Part shown: piece after piece, positions 1 to 6,869 of the stretch
Numbering within the stretch: position 1 is the stretch's first letter
Layout: each line of letters opens with the position of its first letter
Assembly: GCA_963723355.1 (NCBI GenBank)
Contig: CAVRQQ010000028.1
Coordinates: 1 to 34,299 of the forward strand
From: JAFDBW01 sp963723355
GTDB taxonomy: Bacteria > Desulfobacterota > Desulfuromonadia > Desulfuromonadales > BM103
Reading direction: 5' to 3'
Length of the DNA stretch: 34,299 nucleotides
Program-made: the position numbers and the translations under genes
The notes under the pieces: model-generated
Databases searched by the model: none
Told to the model about the DNA's origin: nothing
Seen by the model: only the letters and a program-made list of their open reading frames with translations

Positions 1-45
1 CGTGGCATGATGCCCGCCGCTTCAGACTTCTACAGGATGTGTTGA
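1..45 (+). CDS. C-terminal end of an upstream gene, product unknown (partial)
   Basis: An open frame enters from the left edge and stops at TGA 43-45, giving a C-terminus that reads RGMMPAASDFYRMC. The stop overlaps the ATG at 45-47 of the next gene (TGATG), the usual sign of translational coupling, and this is the main reason to believe the frame is real. Too little is visible to name the family. If the DUF3343 neighbour is informative, a sulfur- or selenium-handling enzyme would fit, but that is only inference from context. Confidence 0.4.
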   Translation, partial: RGMMPAASDFYRMC

Positions 46-305
46 TGGTTAAAGAGAACGACTTCGTCGCAATATTCCATTCGATTCACCGGGTCCTCAA
101 GGCAGAGAAAATCCTCAAGTTGGCGAAGGTGGATTTCCTGCTGATCCCGGTTCCCCGGCAGTTGACCTCGGACTGCGGCCTTGCCTTGCGTTTCTCTCCC
201 GAAGTCAAAGACGAACTTCTGACGGTTCTTGCCGATGAAAACCTTTCGCCGGTTGAATTGCACCAGCGCAGGGAAGGGGCCTACCTGGCGGTTGAAACCG
301 GCTGA
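45..305 (+). CDS. DUF3343 (putative Se/S carrier-like) protein
   Basis: This is a small cytosolic protein of 86 residues. It has the family pattern of an early FHSIHRVLKAEKILK helix followed by a PVPRQLTSDCGLALRF segment. The conserved Cys in SDCG is the residue thought to carry sulfur or selenium in this family (PF11823, often near selenium-metabolism or cysteine desulfurase genes). I chose ATG 45 because it overlaps the upstream stop (TGATG) and has AGGA at 35-38; a GTG two codons upstream (39) is also possible. The biochemical role is unproven for the whole family. The gene appears to be the last in its transcription unit, since a promoter-like sequence follows at 345. Confidence 0.8.
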   Translation: MVKENDFVAIFHSIHRVLKAEKILKLAKVDFLLIPVPRQLTSDCGLALRFSPEVKDELLTVLADENLSPVELHQRREGAYLAVETG

Positions 306-344
306 AATGTGTGGCGGAGAAGCCGGAAGACGCCCTGTTTTAGC

Positions 345-374
345 TTGACAAAGTCCTTATGGGTTCACTAAAGT
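345..374 (+). promoter_or_regulatory. Candidate sigma-70 promoter for ffh
   Basis: A perfect -35 TTGACA lies at 345-350 and a -10-like TAAAGT (4/6) at 369-374, with an 18-bp spacer. It sits in the only gap between the DUF3343 gene and ffh and would start a transcript for ffh-rpsP and following genes. The call rests on sequence pattern alone. Confidence 0.55.
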
Positions 375-420
375 GCATCATTTGTCCACATTGGCATCCG
401 GGCAATAAAGTGACTGACAG

Positions 421-1770
421 ATGTTTGATACCTTAACCGAGAAATTTGACAGCGTTTTCAAACAGTTGCGTGGTCGTGGGCGCCTGTCCGAAGAGAACAT
501 CCAGCAGGCCCTGCGTGAAGTGCGATTGGCACTGCTGGAAGCGGATGTCAATTTCAAGGTCGTCAAGGATTTCGTGGCCGCGGTTCGTGAACGTGCGGTC
601 GGTCACGATGTCCTGGAGAGCTTGACCCCCGGTCAACAGGTTATCCAGATCGTCCGTGACGAACTGGGCCAGCTGATGGGCGGCTCGGAAGATAACCAGC
701 TTGACCTGGATGCCCGTCCACCGGTACCGATCATGCTCTGCGGACTTCAGGGCGCGGGCAAGACCACGACCTGCGGCAAGCTGGCGCTCAAGCTGCGCCG
801 GGAAAAGCGTAACCCGCTGCTGGTCCCGGCCGATGTTTATCGGCCCGCTGCGATTGAACAGCTGAAAACCCTCGGCCGCCAGATCGATATCCCGGTGTAT
901 GACAGCCGTGCCGATCAGGACCCGGTTGAGATATGTCGCCAGGCCCTCGAGTTTGCCGACCGGCAGGGTTACGATACACTGATACTCGATACCGCCGGTC
1001 GCCTGCATATCGATGATACACTGATGCAGGAGCTGGAGAGGATTCGCTCCAGCGTGGAGCCGCGTGAAATCCTGCTGGTGGCGGATGCCATGACCGGTCA
1101 GGATGCAGTCAACGTGGCCAGCTCTTTCAATGAGCGCCTTGACCTGACCGGGGTCATATTGACCAAGCTGGACGGCGATGCCCGAGGTGGTGCTGCGCTG
1201 TCGATACGGGCGGTGACGGGCAAGCCGATCAAGCTGGTCGGTATGGGTGAAAAGCTGGAGGCCCTGGAGACCTTCCATCCCGAAAGGATGGCGCAGCGGA
1301 TTCTGGGCATGGGAGATGTCCTCTCCCTGATCGAGAAGGCTGAAGCCGCTTTCGACGAGAAGGAAGCCGCCAGCATGGAGCAGCGTCTCCGTGATGATGG
1401 CTTCACCCTGGAGACCTTCAAGGAGCAGCTCAAATCGATCAAGAAGATGGGGTCGATGGAGTCGATGCTCTCGCTGATTCCGGGGGCGGGCAAGGCACTC
1501 AAGAAGATGAAGGGGATGCAGCTCCCCGATGATGAGCTGAAAAAGATCGAGGCGATCATCAACTCGATGACGCGCAAGGAACGGCGTAACCATAAAATTA
1601 TCAACGGCTCCAGGCGATTGCGTATCGCCAACGGCAGCGGGACAAGGGTGCAGGACGTCAACCAGCTGCTCAAACGGTTCACCGAAGCCCAGAAGATGAT
1701 GAAAAAAATGCAGAAGATGGGTCCCAAAGGTATGCGTGACATGATGGGCCCTGGCGATTTTCCGATGTAA
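421..1770 (+). CDS. ffh: Signal recognition particle protein Ffh (SRP54)
   Basis: Ffh is the GTPase that binds 4.5S RNA and the signal sequences of nascent membrane proteins, and delivers ribosomes to the FtsY receptor at the inner membrane. The 449-residue protein has the normal length. An N-terminal helical N domain (about 1-90) precedes the G domain, which shows the P-loop GLQGAGKTTTCGKLA near residue 107, DVYRPAAIEQL, the DTAGR motif and TKLDGDARGGAALS. The methionine-rich M domain (about 300-449) ends in MMKKMQKMGPKGMRDMMGPGDFPM-type sequence, as expected for signal-peptide binding. The Shine-Dalgarno before ATG 421 is weak. The gene heads the ribosome-maturation block. Confidence 0.98.
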   Translation: MFDTLTEKFDSVFKQLRGRGRLSEENIQQALREVRLALLEADVNFKVVKDFVAAVRERAVGHDVLESLTPGQQVIQIVRDELGQLMGGSEDNQLDLDARPPVPIMLCGLQGAGKTTTCGKLALKLRREKRNPLLVPADVYRPAAIEQLKTLGRQIDIPVYDSRADQDPVEICRQALEFADRQGYDTLILDTAGRLHIDDTLMQELERIRSSVEPREILLVADAMTGQDAVNVASSFNERLDLTGVILTKLDGDARGGAALSIRAVTGKPIKLVGMGEKLEALETFHPERMAQRILGMGDVLSLIEKAEAAFDEKEAASMEQRLRDDGFTLETFKEQLKSIKKMGSMESMLSLIPGAGKALKKMKGMQLPDDELKKIEAIINSMTRKERRNHKIINGSRRLRIANGSGTRVQDVNQLLKRFTEAQKMMKKMQKMGPKGMRDMMGPGDFPM

Positions 1771-1776
1771 GCCGCT

Positions 1777-1795
1777 GCCCGACCCGGCGTCGGGC
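1777..1795 (+). other. Hairpin directly after ffh
   Basis: A perfect 7-bp stem GCCCGAC/GTCGGGC (1777-1783 and 1789-1795) with a 5-base loop follows the ffh stop by 6 bases. No T-run follows, so it does not look like a full intrinsic terminator. It could attenuate, or stabilise the 3' end of, the ffh message before rpsP. Confidence 0.4.
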
Positions 1796-1877
1796 GGCAT
1801 GATAGCATAACAATCAATAACACTGGGGTTTACCCTATAAATTACCAAGAGTCGCAAGCTCAGGAGGAAAGAAGTCA

Positions 1878-2138
1878 ATGGCAGTAAAAATCAGGCTGGC
1901 CCGTGGTGGCGCCAAGAAAAAAGCTTTTTACCAGGTTGTTGTTGCGGACGAGCGGTTCCCCCGTGACGGCCGTTTTATTGAAAAACTGGGGCAATACGAT
2001 CCGAGGCAGGACCCCCCGATGTTCAACGTTGTTGAAGAGCGGACCCTTGAGTGGCTGAACAAAGGTGCTCAGCCGACCGACACGGTTCGTCAGCTGCTGC
2101 GCAAGCAGGGGATCTGGGCCAAATTCAAGCAGGCTTAA
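1878..2138 (+). CDS. rpsP: 30S ribosomal protein S16
   Basis: S16 binds 16S rRNA in the body of the small subunit and is needed for 30S assembly. The 86-residue protein starts MAVKIRLARGGAKKKAFYQVVVAD and contains the family segments RDGRFIEKLGQYDP and ERTLEWLNKGAQPTDTVRQLL. The start is well fixed by an AGGAGG ribosome-binding site at 1861-1866. It lies about 60 bp before khpA, the standard bacterial arrangement ffh-rpsP-khpA-rimM-trmD-rplS. Confidence 0.98.
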   Translation: MAVKIRLARGGAKKKAFYQVVVADERFPRDGRFIEKLGQYDPRQDPPMFNVVEERTLEWLNKGAQPTDTVRQLLRKQGIWAKFKQA

Positions 2139-2198
2139 ATCCCTGAGCTTTTGCGGCGCCCGTGGACGTTGACTTTTGTCAACATAAGGAAGGACGCC

Positions 2199-2432
2199 AT
2201 GAAAGAGCTCATCGAATTCATCGCCAAAGCTCTGGTGGACAATCCGGACGCGATCACCGTCAGTGAAGAGGTGGACGCCGACGGTACGATTCTCGTCAAG
2301 CTGGCTGCCGCCCAGGAAGACATGGGACGCATCATCGGCAAGCAGGGACGAACGGCCAAGGCCATGCGCACCCTGCTGAATGCCAAGGCGACCCGCGAGA
2401 ACAAGAGAGCCGTGCTGCAGATCCTGGAATGA
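2199..2432 (+). CDS. khpA: KH-domain RNA-binding protein KhpA
   Basis: KhpA is a 77-residue single KH-domain protein (YlqC family) that binds RNA and in other bacteria works with KhpB/Jag. The KH GxxG loop is visible as GRIIGKQGRTAKAMRTLL at about residues 42-59. I chose ATG 2199 rather than an in-frame upstream codon because AAGGAAGGA (2186-2194) sits just before it and the protein then begins MKELIEFIAKALV, as family members do. Its stop overlaps the rimM start (ATGA at 2429-2432), so the two are likely translationally coupled. Confidence 0.95.
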   Translation: MKELIEFIAKALVDNPDAITVSEEVDADGTILVKLAAAQEDMGRIIGKQGRTAKAMRTLLNAKATRENKRAVLQILE

Positions 2433-3034
2433 TGAAAGACAAGTCGAAAGATCTGCTGGAAGTGGGCGTCGTTGTCGGCACTCACGGTCTCAAAGGGGAC
2501 CTGAAAATTCGACCATTGCCGACCGGAGACCTGGCCTTGCCGGGTGCCCGAACGGTTTATCTGAGAAACAGCGAGGGCCTCCCGGTCCGACACGAAGCTG
2601 TCCGATCCTCTCCCCACAAGCAGAACATCCTGTTGAGACTCTCCGGGCTGGAGACCCTCGCTGCAGTGGAAGGCCTGATAGGGGCTTCCGTACTGATGGA
2701 CAACGCCGACCTCCCGGAGCTCGACGATGACCAGTTTTACTGGTCCGACCTGGAAGGGCTGACCGTGGTTGATCGCCAGCACGGCGAGATCGGCCGGGTC
2801 GTGGGCATGTTCAGTACTCCGGCGCACGACATCCTGGAAATCGAGGGCCCGGCAGGGGAAATCCTGGTTCCGGCTGTCGAACCTTTCCTGGTAGAGCTTG
2901 ATCGCGACAGAGATTGTCTGCACGTTGATCTGCCGGAAGGACTGATCCCGAATTCTGATGACAGCCCTGATAGCCAGGTCGATGAATCGAAATATGGCCA
3001 CCAAGTCACAAAGACACGAAAACAACAGCATTGA
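2429..3034 (+). CDS. rimM: Ribosome maturation factor RimM, with an extra C-terminal tail
   Basis: RimM binds S19 and helps process 16S rRNA and assemble the 30S head. The N-terminal barrel begins VGVVVGTHGLKGDLKIRPL, and the PRC-barrel half contains FYWSDLEGLTVVD, GEIGRVVGMFSTPAHDILEI and ILVPAVEPFLVELD. A second ATG at 2432 is an alternative start. The protein is 201 residues, longer than the usual 165-180. The normal end is around DLPEGLIP (about residue 174); the last 13 or so residues are encoded by the left arm of an inverted-repeat element (2995-3020). The tail therefore looks acquired by repeat insertion rather than functional. Confidence 0.95.
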   Translation: MMKDKSKDLLEVGVVVGTHGLKGDLKIRPLPTGDLALPGARTVYLRNSEGLPVRHEAVRSSPHKQNILLRLSGLETLAAVEGLIGASVLMDNADLPELDDDQFYWSDLEGLTVVDRQHGEIGRVVGMFSTPAHDILEIEGPAGEILVPAVEPFLVELDRDRDCLHVDLPEGLIPNSDDSPDSQVDESKYGHQVTKTRKQQH

Positions 3035-3115
3035 GTGGCCGAGCCATAAAAATCGAAGACAATAAACCTTCTCAGTCCAACGGGCTTTCTTGGAGTCTTC
3101 GTGCCTTGGTGGCCC
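2995..3115. repeat. Inverted-repeat (MITE/REP-like) element between rimM and trmD
   Basis: The left arm begins TGGCCACCAAGTCACAAAGA (2995) and the right arm, read on the opposite strand from about 3115, begins GGGCCACCAAGGCACGAAGA. The arms match over about 26 bp with a few mismatches and enclose about 65 bp. Each arm is built from short CACNAAG-type units, resembling small interspersed repeats found in many bacterial genomes. The element separates rimM from trmD in an otherwise tight operon and supplies the last codons of rimM. No transposase is present. Confidence 0.7.
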
Positions 3116-3148
3116 AGTCAATTATTAACCTTGTTGTGTGATGAACTT

Positions 3149-3893
3149 ATGCGTTTCGATATCCTGACTCTATTCCCGGGCATGCTTGAAGGTCCTCTTC
3201 AGGCGAGCATCCTTGGCAAAGCGGTTGACAAGGGGCTGATCACCGTCAACCTGCACAACCTGCGTGACTGGGCTGAAGGCCGGCACCAGGTGACGGATGA
3301 TACCCCGTACGGCGGCGGTGACGGTATGGTCATGAAGGTCGACCCGGTTGCCTTTGCCCTGGCCGATCTGAAGAAGCAGAGTCCGCAATCCCGCGTCCTG
3401 CTCATGTCGCCGCAGGGCAAACCTTTTCGCCAGGTCGATGCCGAACGCTATAGTCGCGATTCCGGGCTGATTCTGGTCTGTGGCCGTTATGAGGGCTACG
3501 ACGAGCGGATCCGATCACTGGTCGACGAAGAGGTCTCGCTGGGCGATTTTGTCCTGACCGGCGGCGAACTGGCGGCAGCGGTGGTGCTCGATGCGACGGC
3601 ACGCATGGTGCCGGGCGTTCTCGGCGCCGCGGGCAGCGCCCTGACAGACAGCTTCAGCGACGGCCTGCTCGAATACCCGCAATATACGCGCCCTGCTGAA
3701 TTCAACGGAAACCGCGTCCCCGAAATTCTGCTTTCCGGCAACCACCAGGCCATCGCCCGCTGGCGACGCCGCGAGCAGTTGCGGCGCACCCTGGAACGTC
3801 GTCCGGAACTTCTCGATGCGGCGCCCTTGACCGATGAAGATATGACGTTTCCTCGAAGAATTGCAGGCCGCGACAGAAAAGCAGGACACGTAA
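3149..3893 (+). CDS. trmD: tRNA (guanine-N1)-methyltransferase TrmD (frameshifted near its 3' end)
   Basis: TrmD is a SPOUT-fold enzyme that methylates G37 of tRNAs with S-adenosylmethionine and so prevents +1 frameshifting on the ribosome. Visible family segments are MRFDILTLFPGM, DDTPYGGGDGMVMK, LLMSPQGKPFRQ, CGRYEGYDERI, SLGDFVLTGGELAA and EYPQYTRPAEFNG. The literal frame does not stop but runs on into the next gene. Deleting one C of the CC at 3851-3852 restores a typical tail (FLEELQAATEKQDT) ending at TAA 3891-3893, for 247 residues, overlapping the next ATG (TAATG). I therefore read it as two coupled genes with a +1 insertion. ATG 3149 fits the family start, although its Shine-Dalgarno is poor. 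Confidence 0.93.
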
Positions 3894-4465
3894 TGTTCAA
3901 GCCGATGGCGATTGCCCTGGTGCACCACCCGGTGCTTGACCGGCGCGGCGACGTGGTGACGTCTGCAGTGACCAACCTTGATATCCACGACCTTGCCCGC
4001 CTGGCGACGACTTACGGTCTGTGTCGCTACTACATCGTAACCCCCGCAGCAGAACAGCAACTGCTTACCGCCCGGATTGTCAAGCATTGGCAGGAGGGTT
4101 TTGGCGCCAGCTATAATCCTGACCGGTGCAGGGCTCTCGACTGTCTGCAGGTGGTCGACAGTTTTGATGATGCCCTTGCCGATTGGCGCTCCCTGAACAA
4201 ACAGGGCGGTGTCGCAGTCCTGACCGGTGCCCGTCACGAAGACGGCATCGACTACACAGATGCGAGAAAGCTGGCGACGCAACAGCCGGTGTTACTGGTT
4301 TTCGGTACCGGACATGGTTTGGCCCCCGAGCTGTACACGGCGGAACGCCCCTGCCTGGACCCGATTCGCGCCGGCCACTACAATCACCTCTCTGTGCGTA
4401 CTGCCGCGGCAGTTGTCCTCGACCGGTTGCTCGGCGAAGATGGCTCGGTTTTGCCTCTGGCATAG
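3893..4465 (+). CDS. SPOUT-type RNA methyltransferase (PF09936/DUF2168-like)
   Basis: This 190-residue protein (MFKPMAIALVHHPVLDRRGD...) resembles the family of putative RNA methyltransferases that follows trmD in Geobacter-type genomes. The C-terminal part LLVFGTGHGLAPEL...LDPIRAGHYNHLSVRTAAAVVLDRLL is the expected knotted SAM-binding region, with the GTGHGL and YNHLSVR motifs. In the raw sequence its frame continues from trmD, giving an apparent 438-residue fusion, but the ATG at 3893 overlaps the restored trmD stop, so a separate gene is more likely. The target RNA is unknown. Confidence 0.85.
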   Translation: MFKPMAIALVHHPVLDRRGDVVTSAVTNLDIHDLARLATTYGLCRYYIVTPAAEQQLLTARIVKHWQEGFGASYNPDRCRALDCLQVVDSFDDALADWRSLNKQGGVAVLTGARHEDGIDYTDARKLATQQPVLLVFGTGHGLAPELYTAERPCLDPIRAGHYNHLSVRTAAAVVLDRLLGEDGSVLPLA

Positions 4466-4544
4466 ATCAAGATTTTTTCGATGCGTCGTGCATTGCCCTT
4501 TGCATAAGTTACAATTTATCAGTCCATGAAGCTGGAGCTTGAAA

Positions 4545-5177
4545 ATGCCGAGGAATCTGTTGCTTGCCTGTCTGCTGTTGTGCCTGTCTACATTCCCCTC
4601 GGGTGCGGCCGATTTGACCGTTGCCGAGCACCTGGTTTTTACCATCGACCCTGTCAGCGGCTGGACGGTGCATCCGGCAGGTCCGCCTGAGGCGCTGGTG
4701 AAGGAAACGGCCCGTCATGTCGCCCATGAACCTGCCGCGGCCAAGGCGACCCCCGAACAGATTGAAATAGTCGCCCGCAACAGACTGGCGGCGAATGAAG
4801 TCATTGTCTTCCATGCCTCCAGTGGTGCACACCTCGACATCGATTTCAGTCCGTTCGATGAGGGGGCTTCGGTCCCCGGGCCAGGGGCGCTGAAAAGTTC
4901 TGCGGAGCACGCCGCCCGTAGCCTGGCTAAAGAGAAGGATGTGACGGATGCTACATGGGATGTCAGGGCGACCGAAATTGCCGGTGCCAGGAACACATAC
5001 CTGCTCTTGGCAAAATTTCTCAAACATGGTCGTCCGATGGTTTTCCGGGGCTACGTCGGTACTGTTGAACGCCACTGGTTCTTTCTCTATTTTACGGCTC
5101 CTGGAGATGATCCGCAGCTCCTCAGGGAGATGGAATCGATGCTCGCCAATGCATCGATCCGTATTGTCGAAAAATGA
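4545..5177 (+). CDS. Exported protein of unknown function
   Basis: I do not recognise this 210-residue protein. It starts MPRNLLLACLLLCLSTFPSGAADL, a clear signal peptide with probable cleavage after GAA or SGA near residue 21, so it is probably periplasmic. The mature part is soluble, with a late segment VFRGYVGTVERHWFFLYFTAPGDDPQLLREMESML suggesting a compact alpha/beta domain of the type used in periplasmic stress or lipoprotein-like proteins. ATG 4545 is supported by GGAG at 4534-4537. It sits between the methyltransferase and rplS, where this operon is often uninterrupted, so it is an accessory insertion or a lineage-specific member. Confidence 0.8.
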   Translation: MPRNLLLACLLLCLSTFPSGAADLTVAEHLVFTIDPVSGWTVHPAGPPEALVKETARHVAHEPAAAKATPEQIEIVARNRLAANEVIVFHASSGAHLDIDFSPFDEGASVPGPGALKSSAEHAARSLAKEKDVTDATWDVRATEIAGARNTYLLLAKFLKHGRPMVFRGYVGTVERHWFFLYFTAPGDDPQLLREMESMLANASIRIVEK

Positions 5178-5245
5178 GATGATGTGAGCTGCAAGGGGCT
5201 GGCCCGGAGAAGGGACCTTGACTATGCTCTACGACCCCATATTGA

Positions 5246-5270
5246 AAGATAAAAATCATTTTTTTATCTT
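5246..5270. promoter_or_regulatory. Perfect AT-rich palindrome overlapping the rplS promoter
   Basis: AAGATAAAAA (5246-5255) and TTTTTATCTT (5261-5270) are exact reverse complements separated by 5 bases. The right arm shares its last two bases with the -35 TTGACA of the rplS promoter, a position suited to an operator. As RNA it would be a weak A-U hairpin with no following T-run, so a terminator role for the upstream gene is less likely. Confidence 0.45.
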
Positions 5271-5298
5271 GACACTTTTCGCCATAATACGGTAAATA
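5269..5298 (+). promoter_or_regulatory. Candidate sigma-70 promoter for rplS
   Basis: A perfect -35 TTGACA occupies 5269-5274. The best -10 candidate 18 bp downstream is TAAATA (5293-5298), a weak match. It lies in the 150-bp gap before rplS, implying that rplS can be transcribed separately from trmD. Confidence 0.45.
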
Positions 5299-5329
5299 AG
5301 CGGTTCGCTTATCTGAGGAGGCTAAAACG

Positions 5330-5677
5330 ATGAACGTTGTCAATTACATCGGCATGGAAAATATGAGGAAAGACATCCCCCAGTTCAAGGCGGGGGATAC
5401 TCTGCGTGTGCACGTCAAAATCACCGAGGGCGACAAACAGCGTATCCAGGTTTTTCAGGGTGTCTGCATCAAGCGTCGTAACAATGGTGTCGGTTCGACT
5501 TTTACCGTACGTAAAGTCTCCAACGGCATGGGCGTTGAGAGGGTTTTCCCTTTGCATGGTCCGGTCCTCGACAAGGTCGAAGTGATGATGGTCGGCAGGG
5601 TCCGCCGCGCCAAACTGTACTACCTGCGCAACCTGCAGGGCAAGGCCGCTCGTATCAAGGAAGTGCGCCAGCGCTAG
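5330..5677 (+). CDS. rplS: 50S ribosomal protein L19
   Basis: L19 sits at the 30S-50S interface. The 115-residue protein shows the family segments IPQFKAGDTLRVHVKITEGDKQRIQVFQGVCIKR, TVRKVSNGMGVERVFPLHGP and RRAKLYYLRNLQGKAARIKE. The start is fixed by a strong GAGGAGG at 5315-5321, 8 bases before ATG. It is followed by an intrinsic terminator at 5703-5732, so it ends a transcription unit. Confidence 0.98.
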   Translation: MNVVNYIGMENMRKDIPQFKAGDTLRVHVKITEGDKQRIQVFQGVCIKRRNNGVGSTFTVRKVSNGMGVERVFPLHGPVLDKVEVMMVGRVRRAKLYYLRNLQGKAARIKEVRQR

Positions 5678-5702
5678 AGCTTCACACAGGAATAAATTGC
5701 CA

Positions 5703-5732
5703 AAGCCCCGGCTGACCAGTCGGGGCTTTTTT
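5703..5732 (+). terminator. Intrinsic terminator after rplS
   Basis: The stem AAGCCCCG (5703-5710) pairs with CGGGGCTT (5721-5728), has a 10-base loop and runs into TTTTTT (5727-5732). This is a textbook Rho-independent terminator 26 bp after the rplS stop. Confidence 0.92.
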
Positions 5733-5831
5733 GTGTCTGATCTCCCTTGAGAGGACTCTCCGTTGTCTCCTTTGAGCCACGATTATTTGTCTTTATCGGA
5801 TAGTGCGCCGTTTTTTAATCCATCCTTTCTG

Positions 5832-5859
5832 TTGACCTGAGACTGTACTGGTGTAAACT
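5832..5859 (+). promoter_or_regulatory. Candidate promoter upstream of the 67-aa gene
   Basis: TTGACC (5832-5837) and TAAACT (5854-5859) with a 16-bp spacer precede the small gene at 5916. It is downstream of the rplS terminator, so a new start is needed for the small gene and probably for rnhB-yraN. Confidence 0.45.
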
Positions 5860-5915
5860 GTTAAAATATTAATTTATCGAGGTTTTTTAGGTCTGCGCAG
5901 TATGGAGCACGTTTC

Positions 5916-6119
5916 ATGTCCATGAAAGTCAATGTAGAGTTGAAAGATGGTGCTGTCTGCCAGATGGCCAAGCAGGCGTTTAATGTTTTTCTGTCTTTGG
6001 ACAGGGTGGTCAGGTTCAGGCGTTCCGAGGGCTGGATCGTTGTCGGCACGGATCCATTGAGAGATTTGGAGAAAGACAACAATTATCCTGCGCTTGCTGA
6101 TCGCAGGGCTGCCGTTTGA
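5916..6119 (+). CDS. Small conserved-looking protein of unknown function (67 aa)
   Basis: The protein reads MSMKVNVELKDGAVCQMAKQ... and has a central FLSLDRVVRFRRSEGWIVVG block, a plausible small beta-rich fold. GGAG at 5904-5907 lies 8 bases before ATG 5916, and a promoter-like sequence sits 57 bp upstream, so translation is plausible. Composition is unlike a random frame (regular charged and hydrophobic alternation). I cannot assign a family. The position just upstream of rnhB-yraN suggests cotranscription. There are no signal peptide or membrane segments. Confidence 0.65.
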   Translation: MSMKVNVELKDGAVCQMAKQAFNVFLSLDRVVRFRRSEGWIVVGTDPLRDLEKDNNYPALADRRAAV

Positions 6120-6228
6120 AAACCTGACTTGCCGGGCGTCCCGTTCTTGGGAGGCCAGCTGCTTGTTTTTGTTGAATTGCCCTGTCAATTCATGAATACT
6201 GTTGGCCAATCCTGCAAGGTTTGGGTCA

Positions 6229-6869
6229 ATGGAGCTCTTCCCGGAAAATTCACAATCACAACTCTTCTTCGAGGACTATGGCACGGCGTCGTGGCTATCG
6301 TGCTGTCGCTGGCATTGATGAAGCCGGCCGCGGCCCTCTGGCCGGCCCGGTTGTCGCTGCCGCGGTGATTCTGCCGGAAGATTTTGACCTGCCCGGGCTG
6401 AATGATTCCAAGCAGATTTCCGAAAGGAAGCGCAATCAACTCTTCCCGATGATTTACGAACAGGCCATGGCGGTCGGCATCGGTGTCAGCCGGGCCGATG
6501 AAATTGACCGGATCAATATCCTCCAGGCGACCCTGCTGGGGATGTCTCGCGCCGTGATGCGCCTGCCGGTCGCTCCCGATTTCCTCCTGGTCGACGGCAT
6601 TACTCCCGTTCCCCTGGGTATCGAGCAGAAGACCCTGAAGAAGGGTGATTCCCGTTCCCTTTCGATTGCTGCGGCATCGGTGATCGCCAAGGTCGTGCGG
6701 GATCGCATCATGCTCGCCTACGACCGGCTTTTCCCTGAGTACGGCTTCTGCCGGCCACAAGGGTTATGGCAGCGAGAAACACCGCAATGCCGTGGCCCTG
6801 CATGGCCCGTGTGTCTGTCACCGGCGTACCTTTGCCGGTGTCAAAGAGCACTGTGAAGCTCATGACTGA
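6229..6869 (+). CDS. rnhB: Ribonuclease HII (frameshifted)
   Basis: RNase HII cuts the RNA strand of RNA-DNA hybrids and starts removal of misincorporated ribonucleotides. The active-site segment AGIDEAGRGPLAGPVVAAAVIL holds the first acidic residues, and LVDGITPVPL and KGDSRSLSIAAASVIAKVVRDRIM follow. The raw frame derails after EYGF. Deleting the T near 6750 restores GHKGYGSEKHRNAVALHGPC and a stop at 6867-6869, overlapping yraN. A second insertion is probable near 6288: ATG 6229 opens ELFPENSQSQLFFEDYGTA, which would join ARGYRAVAG if one T is dropped. If not, translation starts at ATG 6278 (GAGGA at 6271-6275). Restored lengths are 212 or 196 residues, both normal. Confidence 0.9.

Noticed and set aside
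433..1878. Long minus-strand open frame (481 codons) opposite ffh
   Set aside because: It mirrors the codon bias of ffh, has no family features, and ffh itself is certain.
2140..2198. Longer khpA start upstream at 2151
   Set aside because: The extra residues are not KH-like and the strong AAGGAAGGA site directs translation to 2199.
3149..4465. Natural TrmD-methyltransferase fusion protein
   Set aside because: The normal TrmD end and an overlapping stop/start are intact one base out of frame; an inserted base is simpler.
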